This document shows positions 7,082-14,764 of a stretch of DNA of 24,622 nucleotides, piece after piece. A program made the position numbers and the translations under genes. Under the pieces are notes generated by a model, which saw only the letters and a list, made by a program, of their open reading frames with translations, was not told where the DNA came from and searched no databases. The first letter of the stretch is position 1, and every line of letters starts with the position of its first letter. This stretch comes from JAFGOM01 sp964428385 (GTDB lineage Archaea > Halobacteriota > Methanomicrobia > Methanomicrobiales > Methanospirillaceae): positions 1-24,622 of the forward strand of contig CAYRYR010000036.1 of assembly GCA_964428385.1 (NCBI GenBank). Direction: 5' to 3'.

Positions 7082-8151
7082 GGAGTTCCATGGAGAGAAA
7101 CTGTTGTCCAGATTACATCCGTTTTTGCAATATCCTCTGTATCAGTCCTGTAATATGAGTATTGGTCAATTCCGGCTTTAGCATTCTGATAATGAGCCGC
7201 CCAGGAATGAAGATCAGGGAACTCGGCAAATATAGGATTATCCCACATCTCCTGCCCATTCATATCAGGATGGCCATCATACAATATTGTTCCATCCGGT
7301 TCTGCAACCATGAGTTCATAATTCGTTTCGTTCAGGAAAGGAAGGGAGTATGTCTCGGTCAGGTTGACAGGATCAAAAACTGCCGATACGTATCCAGTAA
7401 CCTTTTTATCTTTAGAAAATACCGGATAGGCCAGGATGACGGCATCCATCCCTTCATTCAACGTGAAAAAATCGGACATCCCCGGAACAGGGTACGAGAG
7501 AATACCAGATGAAAAATCCTGACCAGATACATCCTCCCCTTCGAACCGTTCATATTTATCCGGGACTATTACAGTAATCTTTCCGGTTGTATCCATATAT
7601 GAGATTAAATATACTCCGGGTTCATCAAGCCCACGAGAGAGTATACTGTAGAGTTCTTCCTTCACAATCCCGTTCCCGGTCAGGTTTTGTGCAATGGATG
7701 AAACCTTTTTATCAATCGCATCAAGCCCGGTCTGCAGCCCTGAAGCTGCCATAACTAGGTATTCAGCCTGATCTTCACTCATGACAACCGTCAGATTATT
7801 TTCAGGTGCATACCATGGCTGAACAAATGGATTCTCTTTATTCACCGGATTAATTGATAAAATCGTTATCGGTTTCCCCCACATCTGCATTGTCACCGCA
7901 TCAGGAGCGTCTTTCCCGGTGATATCCACTGTAACTCCGTTATATTGATAATCCTCCAAGAGATTCAGGGGCAGATACGTTGTGCCATCTGGAGTGATTA
8001 TACCATAGAATCCTCCTTCCAGATCCTGCCAGGTGACCTGCCCGGTAAAGGTTAATTCCGGGTTTTGAGGTGCTGCAGAACAATTACCAATTATAATCAG
8101 AAAAATTACAAGTCCTAAGAAAATAGTATATAGACTACCAGGATAGTTCAT
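7054..8151 (-). CDS. Exported Cache-domain protein without an output domain
   Basis: A 365-residue protein with a signal peptide or anchor (hydrophobic FLGLVIFLIIIGNCSAA, 11-27). A first part of about 75 residues is beta-rich (FTGQVTWQDLEGGFYG). The rest resembles a double Cache/PDC sensor: a helical segment (EDQAEYLVMAASGLQTGLDA), then GVYLISYMDTTGKITVIV, a PVFSKDKKVTGYVSAVFDP strand pair, MVAEPDGTILYDGHPDM and the typical ending WTTVSLHGTPWRIFLLKR. Cache domains normally bind small ligands outside the cell and feed a kinase or chemoreceptor. Here the protein stops right after the sensor, so it is a soluble or anchored binding protein, or works with a partner in trans. AGGT lies just before the ATG at 8151. 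Confidence 0.75.
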   Translation of the reverse strand: MNYPGSLYTIFLGLVIFLIIIGNCSAAPQNPELTFTGQVTWQDLEGGFYGIITPDGTTYLPLNLLEDYQYNGVTVDITGKDAPDAVTMQMWGKPITILSINPVNKENPFVQPWYAPENNLTVVMSEDQAEYLVMAASGLQTGLDAIDKKVSSIAQNLTGNGIVKEELYSILSRGLDEPGVYLISYMDTTGKITVIVPDKYERFEGEDVSGQDFSSGILSYPVPGMSDFFTLNEGMDAVILAYPVFSKDKKVTGYVSAVFDPVNLTETYSLPFLNETNYELMVAEPDGTILYDGHPDMNGQEMWDNPIFAEFPDLHSWAAHYQNAKAGIDQYSYYRTDTEDIAKTDVIWTTVSLHGTPWRIFLLKR

Positions 8152-8657
8152 GAATTACCTTCTACAGAGGAATGGATTAATATTTCTCTCTCATTCATAC
8201 ATGATACCAGTCCTGTCGATTTTTCAAGTGATATTGCCAATCATGTTTTCACTCTTTACATCGATCTTTCCAGTTGAAAGGACATTCGTTTAATGATTGA
8301 AATGATGTAACTTAAGAGGACGCAGATTATCTGACACCTGGGTTCCCCCTTCTGCAGTTGGAATTTCAGTAATACATGAGTTTTGTTAATATGAAAGTTA
8401 GAATATCAGGTAATTACATCCTGCCTGAACGTGATGATATGGTATCACTTTCTTTTCAGACAGAGCCAGTTTACCGATTCTAAAAGGTACATAATATTCA
8501 AACCCAATTTAGGAAGATGATAAATTGAAATTTCCTAATACACAATATTGAGTACATACAAATATCCCGATAAATTGCATATAAACCGGTTTTAAAAAGG
8601 AAGGGGATGTATATTCCCCTGATTCAGGGATACCCCTATCCAGCCTTCACTGTGTAT
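8152..8657. other. Intergenic region, no gene supported
   Basis: About 500 bases without a convincing gene. A 30-codon ORF at 8391-8483 (+) has no ribosome binding site and is not called. An inverted repeat TTAGGAA (8509-8515)/TTCCTAA (8532-8538) is the clearest structure. The promoter of the Cache gene must lie near 8160-8200. Confidence 0.5.
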
Positions 8658-9170
8658 TCAGAAAGGTGCAGCGTGGGCACTGGATAGTGCAAGGTATGCG
8701 AATATAAAGAGTACAATAATAAATATCCCGGTATTTAGAACACTTTTGATAGCTCGTGCCCGGTTATCACTGACAGAGAGTGCATTATATACATGCAGAA
8801 GTAGTGTGCAGAGAAGGTACATCCCATAGATAAGCAGCGTCATTCCACATGCAAGAGAACCCCAGTTCAGACCAGCTGCAAAAAACGCAGAGATACCTAT
8901 GGCGAGATTTGCATACCCGACCTCAAGCTGGAACTCAGGGTGATCCTGCCGCCATCCCATCCGTGCCTGGTCTGACCGGTAAAACACTGAATGCCGAATG
9001 AAACTGATAACCCCGATGAATCCGACGAGGACTGCTGCCGCAATCCTGTAGGCAAACTCTTCATCAGTAAAGAGGAAGAAGATTGAAACAAAAATGCCTA
9101 TCAGCGTTGCGATTATTGTTGTTGTAAACAGTAGTGATGCAATTTTGGGATCGTCTGTGTCTCGTATCAT
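8658..9170 (-). CDS. Small polytopic membrane protein, possibly DUF6790-like
   Basis: A 170-residue membrane protein with about five hydrophobic spans (12-34, 39-59, 86-101, 104-128, 144-163). Between the second and third span is a polar stretch with IRHSVFYRSDQARMGW and then PEFQLEVGYANLA. A histidine followed by a GW and an FQ-x-EVG-x-AN motif is what I remember of DUF6790-type proteins, but I cannot confirm it. GGGAGA about nine bases before the ATG at 9170 supports the start. It stands alone on the minus strand, with about 500 bases to the Cache gene downstream. Function unknown. Confidence 0.75.
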   Translation of the reverse strand: MIRDTDDPKIASLLFTTTIIATLIGIFVSIFFLFTDEEFAYRIAAAVLVGFIGVISFIRHSVFYRSDQARMGWRQDHPEFQLEVGYANLAIGISAFFAAGLNWGSLACGMTLLIYGMYLLCTLLLHVYNALSVSDNRARAIKSVLNTGIFIIVLFIFAYLALSSAHAAPF

Positions 9171-9534
9171 ACTATCTCCCTTATGGATAATTATGTATCG
9201 GGTGGCCTTTCATTTGATGTATAACTATCGGATCACCACCCACAATAGAAAAGCGGCCTTCTTGTGAAGGATTTACACATTTATGAAAATTTCTTCTGCC
9301 CATTTCAATACCCGTAATTACATGATTCCATCTCCACCCTACGGGAGAGTAGTATCGGTTCAGTGAGAAGATCTATGTTTTCAGGTCTGAATAGATCATT
9401 TAGCCGAAGGTATCCAGATGTAGAACACAGAATGGTGAATAACTATAAGACTCAGCATGGGAGATCGTATGAAACCAGGAATATACTGGCTGATCGGTAA
9501 GCCGTTATCTCATCATTTTTAGGGATAAAACGTA
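9171..9534. other. Intergenic region, no gene supported
   Basis: Contains only short frames on both strands. A small hairpin CCTTC-TTGT-GAAGG occurs near 9260-9273. A short frame beginning MKPGIYWLIG near 9470 stops after 17 codons and may be debris of a gene start; it is not called. Confidence 0.4.
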
Positions 9535-9678
9535 TTACCCTTTAACCGATCCCTTCTGTAAGCCACGAACCCGGATAAGATCGTACCTGATACCAAATAC
9601 GCTTGTGCCAGGTTTGACAGGGGCGAGGATATCCCGGTCACCTGCGGCCACTCCAAAAACACCACATCCTGTCAGCAT
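9535..9678 (-). pseudogene. 47-residue ORF, probable gene remnant
   Basis: A minus-strand frame from ATG at 9678 to TAA at 9535 encodes 47 residues. Parts look like real protein: GVFGVAAGDRDILAPVKPG and TSVFGIRYDLIRVRG, with good methanogen codon use. It begins MLTGCG, which could be the end of a lipoprotein signal or simply an internal fragment. No ribosome binding site is evident. It is best explained as the C-terminal debris of a larger gene whose front has been lost next to the accessory genes that follow, but a small intact protein is not excluded. Confidence 0.4.
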
Positions 9679-9791
9679 TTGATATATGACCCACGTAATG
9701 TGTACCCATTTTTAATCCGGATATTTAAAAATTGTATATCCAGGCAGAGACAATACACAAAAATAAAAAAAATGTTTATGCTAGTCTGATG

Positions 9792-9810
9792 CTGAATATA
9801 CTATATTCAG
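9792..9810. promoter_or_regulatory. Perfect 19-bp palindrome over the promoter of the integrase-like gene
   Basis: CTGAATATA-C-TATATTCAG is a perfect inverted repeat with a single central base, ending 24 bases before the ATG at 9835. It is AT-rich and contains TATA-like sequence, so a dimeric repressor binding here would block the core promoter. Operator function is inferred. Confidence 0.55.
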
Positions 9811-9834
9811 ATTATCTATATACGAGGAAATTTC

Positions 9835-10281
9835 ATGGAGTACAAAGAATATGAAATAAAATGCGCAGAGATTAAAGAAAAAAACAGAATTCTGCTATCA
9901 GGATTTGAAAGATGGCTCTCAAAAAAGGGATTTACAGAAAAAACAATCCGGAAACATATTTTAAATGCAGATCTTTACATAAATGATTTCCTTTTATACA
10001 CTGACTGCATTAAAGCCAGGGAAGGTGCCCCTGAAATAGGAATGTATCTTGGCTACTGGTTCATCAAAAAGGGATTGGGGTCAAGTAAAGTGGCGATAAA
10101 GGAGAGTGCTGCAAGCGTAAAGAGATTTTACCAGTTTATGTATGAAATCGGTGAAATATCAGAAGATGATTTGTCTGATCTTAAAATCAGGATTAAAGAA
10201 GAGATGCTGGAATGGGTTGATACATTTGAAAGATATGAAGATCCTAACATAACTAATATGGAGGAGGTATGGGGCTTTTAG
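9835..10281 (+). CDS. Tyrosine-recombinase N-terminal (SAM-like) domain protein, no catalytic domain
   Basis: A 148-residue protein resembling only the core-binding, DNA-gripping N-terminal domain of tyrosine integrases: LLSGFERWLSKKGFTEKTI at about 21-39, then helices with INDFLLY and a third segment with AAS-x-KRFYQFMYEIG. That last part is the typical end of a phage-integrase SAM-like domain. The protein then ends in an acidic tail, with no R-H-R-Y catalytic domain and no such domain downstream, so it cannot recombine DNA alone. It may be a DNA-binding accessory or regulatory protein. GAGGAAA at 9824-9830 precedes the ATG. Its 3' end overlaps the next gene. It is lysine- and AT-rich compared with the transport genes further right, which suggests an accessory origin. 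Confidence 0.7.
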   Translation: MEYKEYEIKCAEIKEKNRILLSGFERWLSKKGFTEKTIRKHILNADLYINDFLLYTDCIKAREGAPEIGMYLGYWFIKKGLGSSKVAIKESAASVKRFYQFMYEIGEISEDDLSDLKIRIKEEMLEWVDTFERYEDPNITNMEEVWGF

Positions 10282-10838
10282 AGATGGCAGAAAGAAAACT
10301 TACATGGAAAGATGTAAAAGCCATTCTGGCTGATAAAGATAAATCTGAACTCCTGAAGCTGATTTCTGATCTATATTCATTGGACAAAGGCAATAAAATA
10401 TTCATTCACACACGATACCTAAACGGAGAGGGAATACCTGAATACTACCGCACAATAATCTCTGAGGCACTTTATCCTGATGTCTATAAGAACGGGAAGA
10501 TCCGGTTTTCTGTCGGTAAAAAGGCAATCTCTGACTATTATAAAGCAACAAATGACAAAATGGGCCAACTTGAACTTATGATCCATTATGTTCATATGGG
10601 CACTAAGTTCACTGCCGAATATGGAGATATGGATGAAAATTTTTATACAGGGCTTGAATCCATGTTCAAACGGATAATTGATGAATTGTTGAAACGGCCT
10701 GGAGATAGTTGTAATCAATATATCGCTGAACTTGAGGATATTGTTCTCCTTGCCGGGGAGATAGGATGGGGATATCAGATTACTATATCTAATATTCTGG
10801 AGAATTACCAGGATATTGCCAGAAGATGGAACAAATAA
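10269..10838 (+). CDS. DUF6155-like protein
   Basis: A 189-residue soluble, helical protein. The N-terminus (KLTWKDVKAILADKDKSEL, then LLKLISDLYSLDKGNKIFI) and the middle VHMGTKFTAEYGDMDENFY match what I remember of the DUF6155 family, which has no known function. The start is uncertain: GGAGGAGG at 10260-10267 is close to the ATG at 10269, and an alternative ATG at 10284 would give the more typical start MAERKLT. The gene overlaps the integrase-like gene by 13 bases and is probably translationally coupled to it. A T-run at 10852-10859 just after it should end transcription. Confidence 0.7.
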   Translation: MGLLEMAERKLTWKDVKAILADKDKSELLKLISDLYSLDKGNKIFIHTRYLNGEGIPEYYRTIISEALYPDVYKNGKIRFSVGKKAISDYYKATNDKMGQLELMIHYVHMGTKFTAEYGDMDENFYTGLESMFKRIIDELLKRPGDSCNQYIAELEDIVLLAGEIGWGYQITISNILENYQDIARRWNK

Positions 10839-10851
10839 CATTTACTTTTTT

Positions 10852-10859
10852 TTGGTATA
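10852..10859 (+). terminator. T-run after the DUF6155-like gene
   Basis: Eight T in a row 14 bases after the stop codon at 10838, typical of archaeal termination. It also separates this gene from the convergent broken gene that ends at 10876. Confidence 0.5.
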
Positions 10860-10875
10860 AATGACTCTGCCGGTA

Positions 10876-11321
10876 TCAACTGAAACGCATTCTGTTTTCA
10901 TCATCCGAACTACAGAGGTACCATTCCATCTCCTCAAACAGCGGTTCAATAATCTCTTCCATCATCTCCTAGGCGTTTTTGTTCGGATCTACGGACCCAT
11001 CATAAGCACCCTCTGATTCCTGCCATAACAGATGAACAAAAAGACCAGCGAAAGCACTACAAAACTCGGCGGATATCTCCTTTTCAATAACTCCGAATAC
11101 AAGATCCCTTGCAATTGAAGCTGCCAGACAGATAAGGGATGAATTGGATCTCAACAAATGAGAAAGAACAAGATATGCCTGATTTTCAGTTAATGTAGAG
11201 ATAAAATTCATCTCATTCTGACTCTTGTGATCCCTATATACCAGTTCTACCAGTTCAGTTATAAGAAAATGTTCTCACAGCTGAAAAACTCCATATCATC
11301 ATAGCACATTACATCTCTCAT
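10876..11321 (-). pseudogene. Helical protein gene broken by a frameshift and an in-frame amber codon
   Basis: Reading the minus strand from ATG at 11321 gives MRDVMCYDDMEFFSCEN, then a frameshift near 11266-11285. The next frame continues as HFLITELVELVYRDHKSQNE and TLTENQAYLVLSHLLRS, passing the ATG at 11211 that a simple ORF caller would use. It continues through ICLAASIARDLVFG to SVDPNKNA, where TAG stands at 10969-10971. The same frame then carries on with EMMEEIIEPLFEEMEWY to TGA at 10876-10878. The TAG is one base from TGG, so a Trp-to-stop mutation explains it well. Pyrrolysine readthrough is a formal alternative in a methanogen, but no pyl or methylamine genes are in view and the frameshift argues for decay. 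Family not recognised. Confidence 0.6.
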
Positions 11322-11642
11322 AGATCTGGAGCCATCCACCTTTTCCAATGTTACATGACATATGAGGATTGACATAACTGAAGAAGACACTTTTACGGTT
11401 AACCTGCATAGAATTTTTCAGATCATGTGTTTTTAACCAGGGATACTTATTTCCATTTTCTAACGGGTGCTTAAAGATACCACATAGCACAAAAATAGAG
11501 TCTCCTTGCAGTGCCCGATTCGCAGATCTGAATGATAAGGAAATGTACTGATAAAAGGCAGTACAGGCATTTGATTATTTATTCCCAGCGGTGGAGTAGT
11601 ATTATACATAAGGTGTATTCGTATGACAAAATTGGAGGAACA

Positions 11643-12050
11643 ATGACAGAAAATCTGCAAATCAGGCGGGATCTGACAAAGGATCTGTTACAAAGGCTTG
11701 CTCATCCTGATGAGGATGTCAGGGAAGCAGCTGTTGAGGCACTGGCAATGAATGCATCTGACGAGGACTGGAGGGCTGATGAACTCATCAGTCAGCAGGG
11801 GATTAATCTCATCATCGAACTGTTAGATGAGGATAATGCTCATATTGTGAGTTCAGCTCTTGATATTATCATTGCGGTTGCAGGAACCGGTGATCAGGAA
11901 GTATTACTCACCCATGGAGTAATTGAGATTCTCTACCGGCTGGAGGATATGGATGATGGTGTTATCCGAAAAAAGGCACACGAAGCACTCTGGCTGTTGG
12001 AACCGGGAGTTGAAGACGTGGTAACCGCAAAACCTCATAATGGATACTAA
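11643..12050 (+). CDS. Small HEAT/armadillo-like repeat protein
   Basis: A 135-residue helical protein. It has HEAT-like units: LLQRLAHPDEDVREAAVEAL (about 15-34), INLIIELLDEDNAHIVSSAL (about 52-71) and LYRLEDMDDGVIRKKAHEAL, each a helix, an acidic turn and a second helix. Such solenoids bind other proteins; there is no catalytic motif. The frame is open from 11532, but ATG 11643 is chosen because GGAGGA lies at 11634-11639, three bases before it. A TATA-like TTATACAT occurs near 11602-11609. Length is small for the family, enough for three to four repeats. It has no close neighbour in the same direction. Confidence 0.75.
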   Translation: MTENLQIRRDLTKDLLQRLAHPDEDVREAAVEALAMNASDEDWRADELISQQGINLIIELLDEDNAHIVSSALDIIIAVAGTGDQEVLLTHGVIEILYRLEDMDDGVIRKKAHEALWLLEPGVEDVVTAKPHNGY

Positions 12051-12066
12051 CAGTTCATCGTGTCAT

Positions 12067-12085
12067 GAGTGTAAAAAACACACTC
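12067..12085 (+). terminator. Possible 3' hairpin of the HEAT-like gene
   Basis: GAGTGT (12067-12072) and ACACTC (12080-12085) form a 6-bp stem with an A-rich loop, 17 bases after the stop codon. There is no T-run, so the call is weak. Confidence 0.3.
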
Positions 12086-12217
12086 TATATGCAGAAAGGT
12101 GAACGTACTGGGAAAGTGGCTTAATATCCGGAATACACTCAGTTTCATCTGCTTTAATAGGATTATTATATACGTAACTAGCAGAAATTATTCCCCTACT
12201 CCCTAATAAAAACTTAA

Positions 12218-12619
12218 ATTTTTGACTTTTTTTGCGCTATTCCTAAAATCGTGGCAAAAGAAGTGGTTGTGATGTATCTTAACAAGGGTTATGTTGAGAA
12301 GTTTTTCCGTGATGTCGAATCTAAAAATGTAATCACACCGGTACGACATCAATTAGAATCAAGAGTTTGTGCTTTAGTGTTTGTTGGAGTACTTGCCAAT
12401 CAATTGAAAGCAGCTTTAAAATTTAAGACAGAATGAACGGATTCACGTGATATCACTCTATCCTAATCTAATTTTCTTAAACAACTTAACCGGGTTGGAA
12501 AGTTGGAGATCTCAGTAAATGATTTGAAAGATTTCTTTTTTGTTAATATCACCAAAAAGGTAAAAGAGCAGGTAATAGCACTAAATATGAAAAATTTGTT
12601 CCCTTTACGTGACCTATAG
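12218..12619 (+). pseudogene. Transposase C-terminal remnant (IS4/IS1634-like DDE)
   Basis: The frame opening at 12218 reads AIPKIVAKEVVVMYLNKGYV then EKFFRDVESK, followed by ITPVRHQLESRVCALVFVG. This is the Y-x-x-[KR]-x-x-[VI]-E-x-x-F-R-x-x-[EK] region holding the last catalytic Glu of DDE transposases of the IS4/IS1634 type. Stops interrupt it at 12434-12436 and again about 30 bases later, but the same frame goes on with LNRVGKLEISVNDLKDFFF to TAG at 12617-12619, as expected of the transposase C-terminus. The front of the gene and the terminal repeats are gone. It marks an old insertion at the edge of the accessory stretch. Confidence 0.65.
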
Positions 12620-12768
12620 GGCCGTAGGGGGACGGATTTTTGCTAATCAGTTGGTAAACCTCATCTTACAGGTATAGTAATCACTGTGAATATAGGTCTT
12701 TGGATAGCCGGAAAAATAAAAATCCTCTCTTTAACCAGTGGCTCTGTGCGATAATGAGAATCGTTGCA

Positions 12769-12804
12769 GGGTCAGATACTCCCTGTTTGCCAGGGAGTAG
12801 ACCC
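12769..12804. terminator. Strong hairpin downstream of tspO
   Basis: GGGTC (12769-12773) and GACCC (12800-12804) form an outer stem; TACTCCCTG (12777-12785) and CAGGGAGTA (12791-12799) form a perfect 9-bp inner stem with a 5-base loop and a 3-base bulge on one side. It lies 29 bases past the tspO stop codon (minus strand). There is no T-run, so it may be a transcript-end or stability element rather than a classical terminator. Confidence 0.5.
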
Positions 12805-12832
12805 GACCATTATTTTTCAAAAACACTTCAGA

Positions 12833-13327
12833 TCAGAAAGGCCAGTTTAGGATAACAATCGCTGCATTAAGAATGGTTGCAAATGCGGTCCAGCAGAGAT
12901 ATGGAACCAGCAGGTAGGCTGCACGTGTTGATACTATTCTGAATTGACGAATTGTCATCACAATCAGGGCAATAAGGATCAGGATAGTGACAAGACCCCC
13001 TAGGGGAGATCTCATTCCAAAGAAGATGACAGACCAGAGGAGATTTACCAGGAGTTGAACCAAAAAGAGTATGATTCCCTTACGAATAGGTTGCTCTCTT
13101 ATCCCATCTTTGATAACCAGCCAGAGGGATATTCCCATCAGGATATAAAGAATAGTCCATGCAGGCCCGAACAACCAGTTCGGTGGAGTAAACCAGGGCT
13201 TTGCAAGAGTTACATACCAACCGGATATCGAAGCCATAGTAAAGTATGAACCAAAAGCACCAATTATCAGGGGGAGGGCGATACAGCCAATAAGGAGCAG
13301 AACATAGTGAATAGTCAAACGGGTCAT
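12833..13327 (-). CDS. tspO: TspO/MBR family membrane protein
   Basis: A 164-residue protein with five predicted membrane helices and the TspO signature: WYVTLAKPWFTPPNWLFGPAW at about 37-57, then YILMGISLWL, a VNLLWSVIFFGMRSP segment and a tryptophan-bearing PYLCWTAFATILNAAI near the end. TspO proteins bind tetrapyrroles and other hydrophobic ligands and affect stress responses and porphyrin balance. Length is normal and the ligand-pocket Trp and Asn residues are present. The ATG at 13327 has no obvious Shine-Dalgarno sequence. The gene is divergent from the alpha/beta hydrolase at 13613. Confidence 0.93.
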   Translation of the reverse strand: MTRLTIHYVLLLIGCIALPLIIGAFGSYFTMASISGWYVTLAKPWFTPPNWLFGPAWTILYILMGISLWLVIKDGIREQPIRKGIILFLVQLLVNLLWSVIFFGMRSPLGGLVTILILIALIVMTIRQFRIVSTRAAYLLVPYLCWTAFATILNAAIVILNWPF

Positions 13328-13612
13328 AATAATACTCAGTGTATCCTGGATTTTTATTGATATTATCTGTTACGGTCATTGAGAATATCTCATCTCTTAA
13401 ACAGTGTTTCATTTTTATTGTTTCAGACCTGGAAACGATGTTCTTATAGAGAGTATATTAGTCCATCTGACAAAAATGACACCATTATCCAGTCCTGTCT
13501 TTTTTGAAAGATGCACAACCATTGCAACACTATATCCATGTATCCGGAGAGAGAATAATACAAAAAAAGCTATTGCATTGTACGACTTTTTCTCAGTGTT
13601 CTGGTGATCCTG
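13328..13612. other. Divergent promoter region
   Basis: About 285 bases between tspO and the hydrolase. Short ORFs on both strands overlap each other and show no coding character. It must hold both promoters; I see no strong palindrome. Confidence 0.4.
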
Positions 13613-14494
13613 ATGGTATCTCAAAAACTTCCCTCACTACACGGAAATAATAAAGAAACAGTATCCAATGACATCCTGGACCATACACCGGTCCGGATGA
13701 TGCATCTTGAAGACTGCCAGATAGCATATCGTGACATTAGCACAGGGTATCCACTTGTTCTTATTATGGGAGTTGGAGGAACCATGTCGGAATGGGACAG
13801 GGAATTTCTTGAACTGCTCGCGTCACAGTACCGCCTGATCATCTTTGACAACCGGGGGATTGGCGACTCTGCCAGTGAGGATGGTAATTGTTCCATCTCA
13901 ACCATTGCAGAAGATACGTTCCAGCTGATTCGTGGAATCGGGATAAAAGAGGCACATATTCTTGGCTACTCCATGGGTTCGATGGTTGCTCTTGATCTAA
14001 ATGAAAACCACCCGGAAATTGCCTCATCTCTTATCCTCTATGCTACTGCAATGAATGGAAAAGAGACAGCTGATAGAATCTCTCCCTATGTAGATATAGC
14101 AACACCGGAAGTTATCAGCGTACATGCTCTTTTTCCTGAAAAATGGATCGCATCACATCCGGATCTGATGACTATATTCCCACCACCGTCACATCCGATA
14201 AACGGACCTGCAATACTTCGCCAGATAAAAGATACGAAATACTGGAAAACAGATTATGAAACCCTCTCCTCTATCAACATTCCGGTTTTTATCATAGTCG
14301 GCAGTGAGGATGTAATAACACCTCCTGATGCAGTAGCAGAAGTTGCAAATGCCATTTCAGGCTCAAAAATGATGAAAATACCCGGTGGTGGTCATGGAGT
14401 ACTCTATCAACAGCCGGAAAAGATGGCACGATGTATTCTGGATTTTTTATCTGATAAGGTGCCTGAGAACTCTGGATTTCTAAAAAGGCTCTGA
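13613..14494 (+). CDS. Alpha/beta-fold hydrolase
   Basis: A 293-residue alpha/beta hydrolase. The oxyanion-loop region is LIMGVGGTMSEWD (49-62), FDNRGIGDS (78-86) is the usual strand-turn motif, the nucleophile is S120 in GYSMGS, the acid is D233 in VGSEDVITPP and the base is H261 in PGGGHGVLYQQP. The triad is complete, so it should be active as an esterase, lipase or C-C hydrolase; the substrate is unknown. The frame also has a GTG at 13604, but the ATG at 13613 is chosen because GGTGAT (13603-13608), complementary to the 16S tail, lies four bases before it. A hairpin overlapping its end provides the terminator. Confidence 0.88.
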   Translation: MVSQKLPSLHGNNKETVSNDILDHTPVRMMHLEDCQIAYRDISTGYPLVLIMGVGGTMSEWDREFLELLASQYRLIIFDNRGIGDSASEDGNCSISTIAEDTFQLIRGIGIKEAHILGYSMGSMVALDLNENHPEIASSLILYATAMNGKETADRISPYVDIATPEVISVHALFPEKWIASHPDLMTIFPPPSHPINGPAILRQIKDTKYWKTDYETLSSINIPVFIIVGSEDVITPPDAVAEVANAISGSKMMKIPGGGHGVLYQQPEKMARCILDFLSDKVPENSGFLKRL

Positions 14495-14508
14495 AAAGAG
14501 AGCCTTTT
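14483..14508 (+). terminator. Terminator hairpin of the hydrolase gene
   Basis: AAAAGGCTCT (14483-14492) pairs with AGAGCCTTTT (14499-14508) across a 6-base loop, ending in four T. The left arm overlaps the last codons of the gene. Confidence 0.6.
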
Positions 14509-14764
14509 ATGTGCATTAATTTGTAAATGGACGTCAAACTGAATTATCAAAATAAGTGATTTGCCACTCTCTCAAAGCCTCCCAGGAATGCATCAGGATA
14601 AGAAGAGATAATAAAATGACAGGGAAAAATACATCTGCACTAACCAAAAGTATCTGAAAACCTGATACTAATTCAAAAAAAGGGACTACATCCTTTCCTG
14701 TAGAAAATGTATTTCATCTCCCCATCCACAAGGCTTCAATATTTTGGACATTACTTACGTGAAT

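Noticed and set aside
8391..8483. 30-codon + strand ORF beginning MKVRISGNY
   Set aside because: Too short, no ribosome binding site or promoter, no recognisable neighbour.
10969..10971. TAG as a pyrrolysine codon
   Set aside because: Not excluded, but a frameshift upstream and the one-step path from TGG make simple decay more likely; no pyl genes are in the window.
11299..11490. 63-codon minus ORF upstream of the amber-broken gene
   Set aside because: It overlaps the start of the reconstructed gene in another frame and has no supporting start signal.
12751..12763. GATAATGAGAATC resembling half of a bacterial Fur box
   Set aside because: Only one half-site, far from any start codon, and located between gene ends; likely chance.
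13404..13624. Overlapping 67-69 codon ORFs between tspO and the hydrolase
   Set aside because: No ribosome binding sites or coding character; the region is a divergent promoter.
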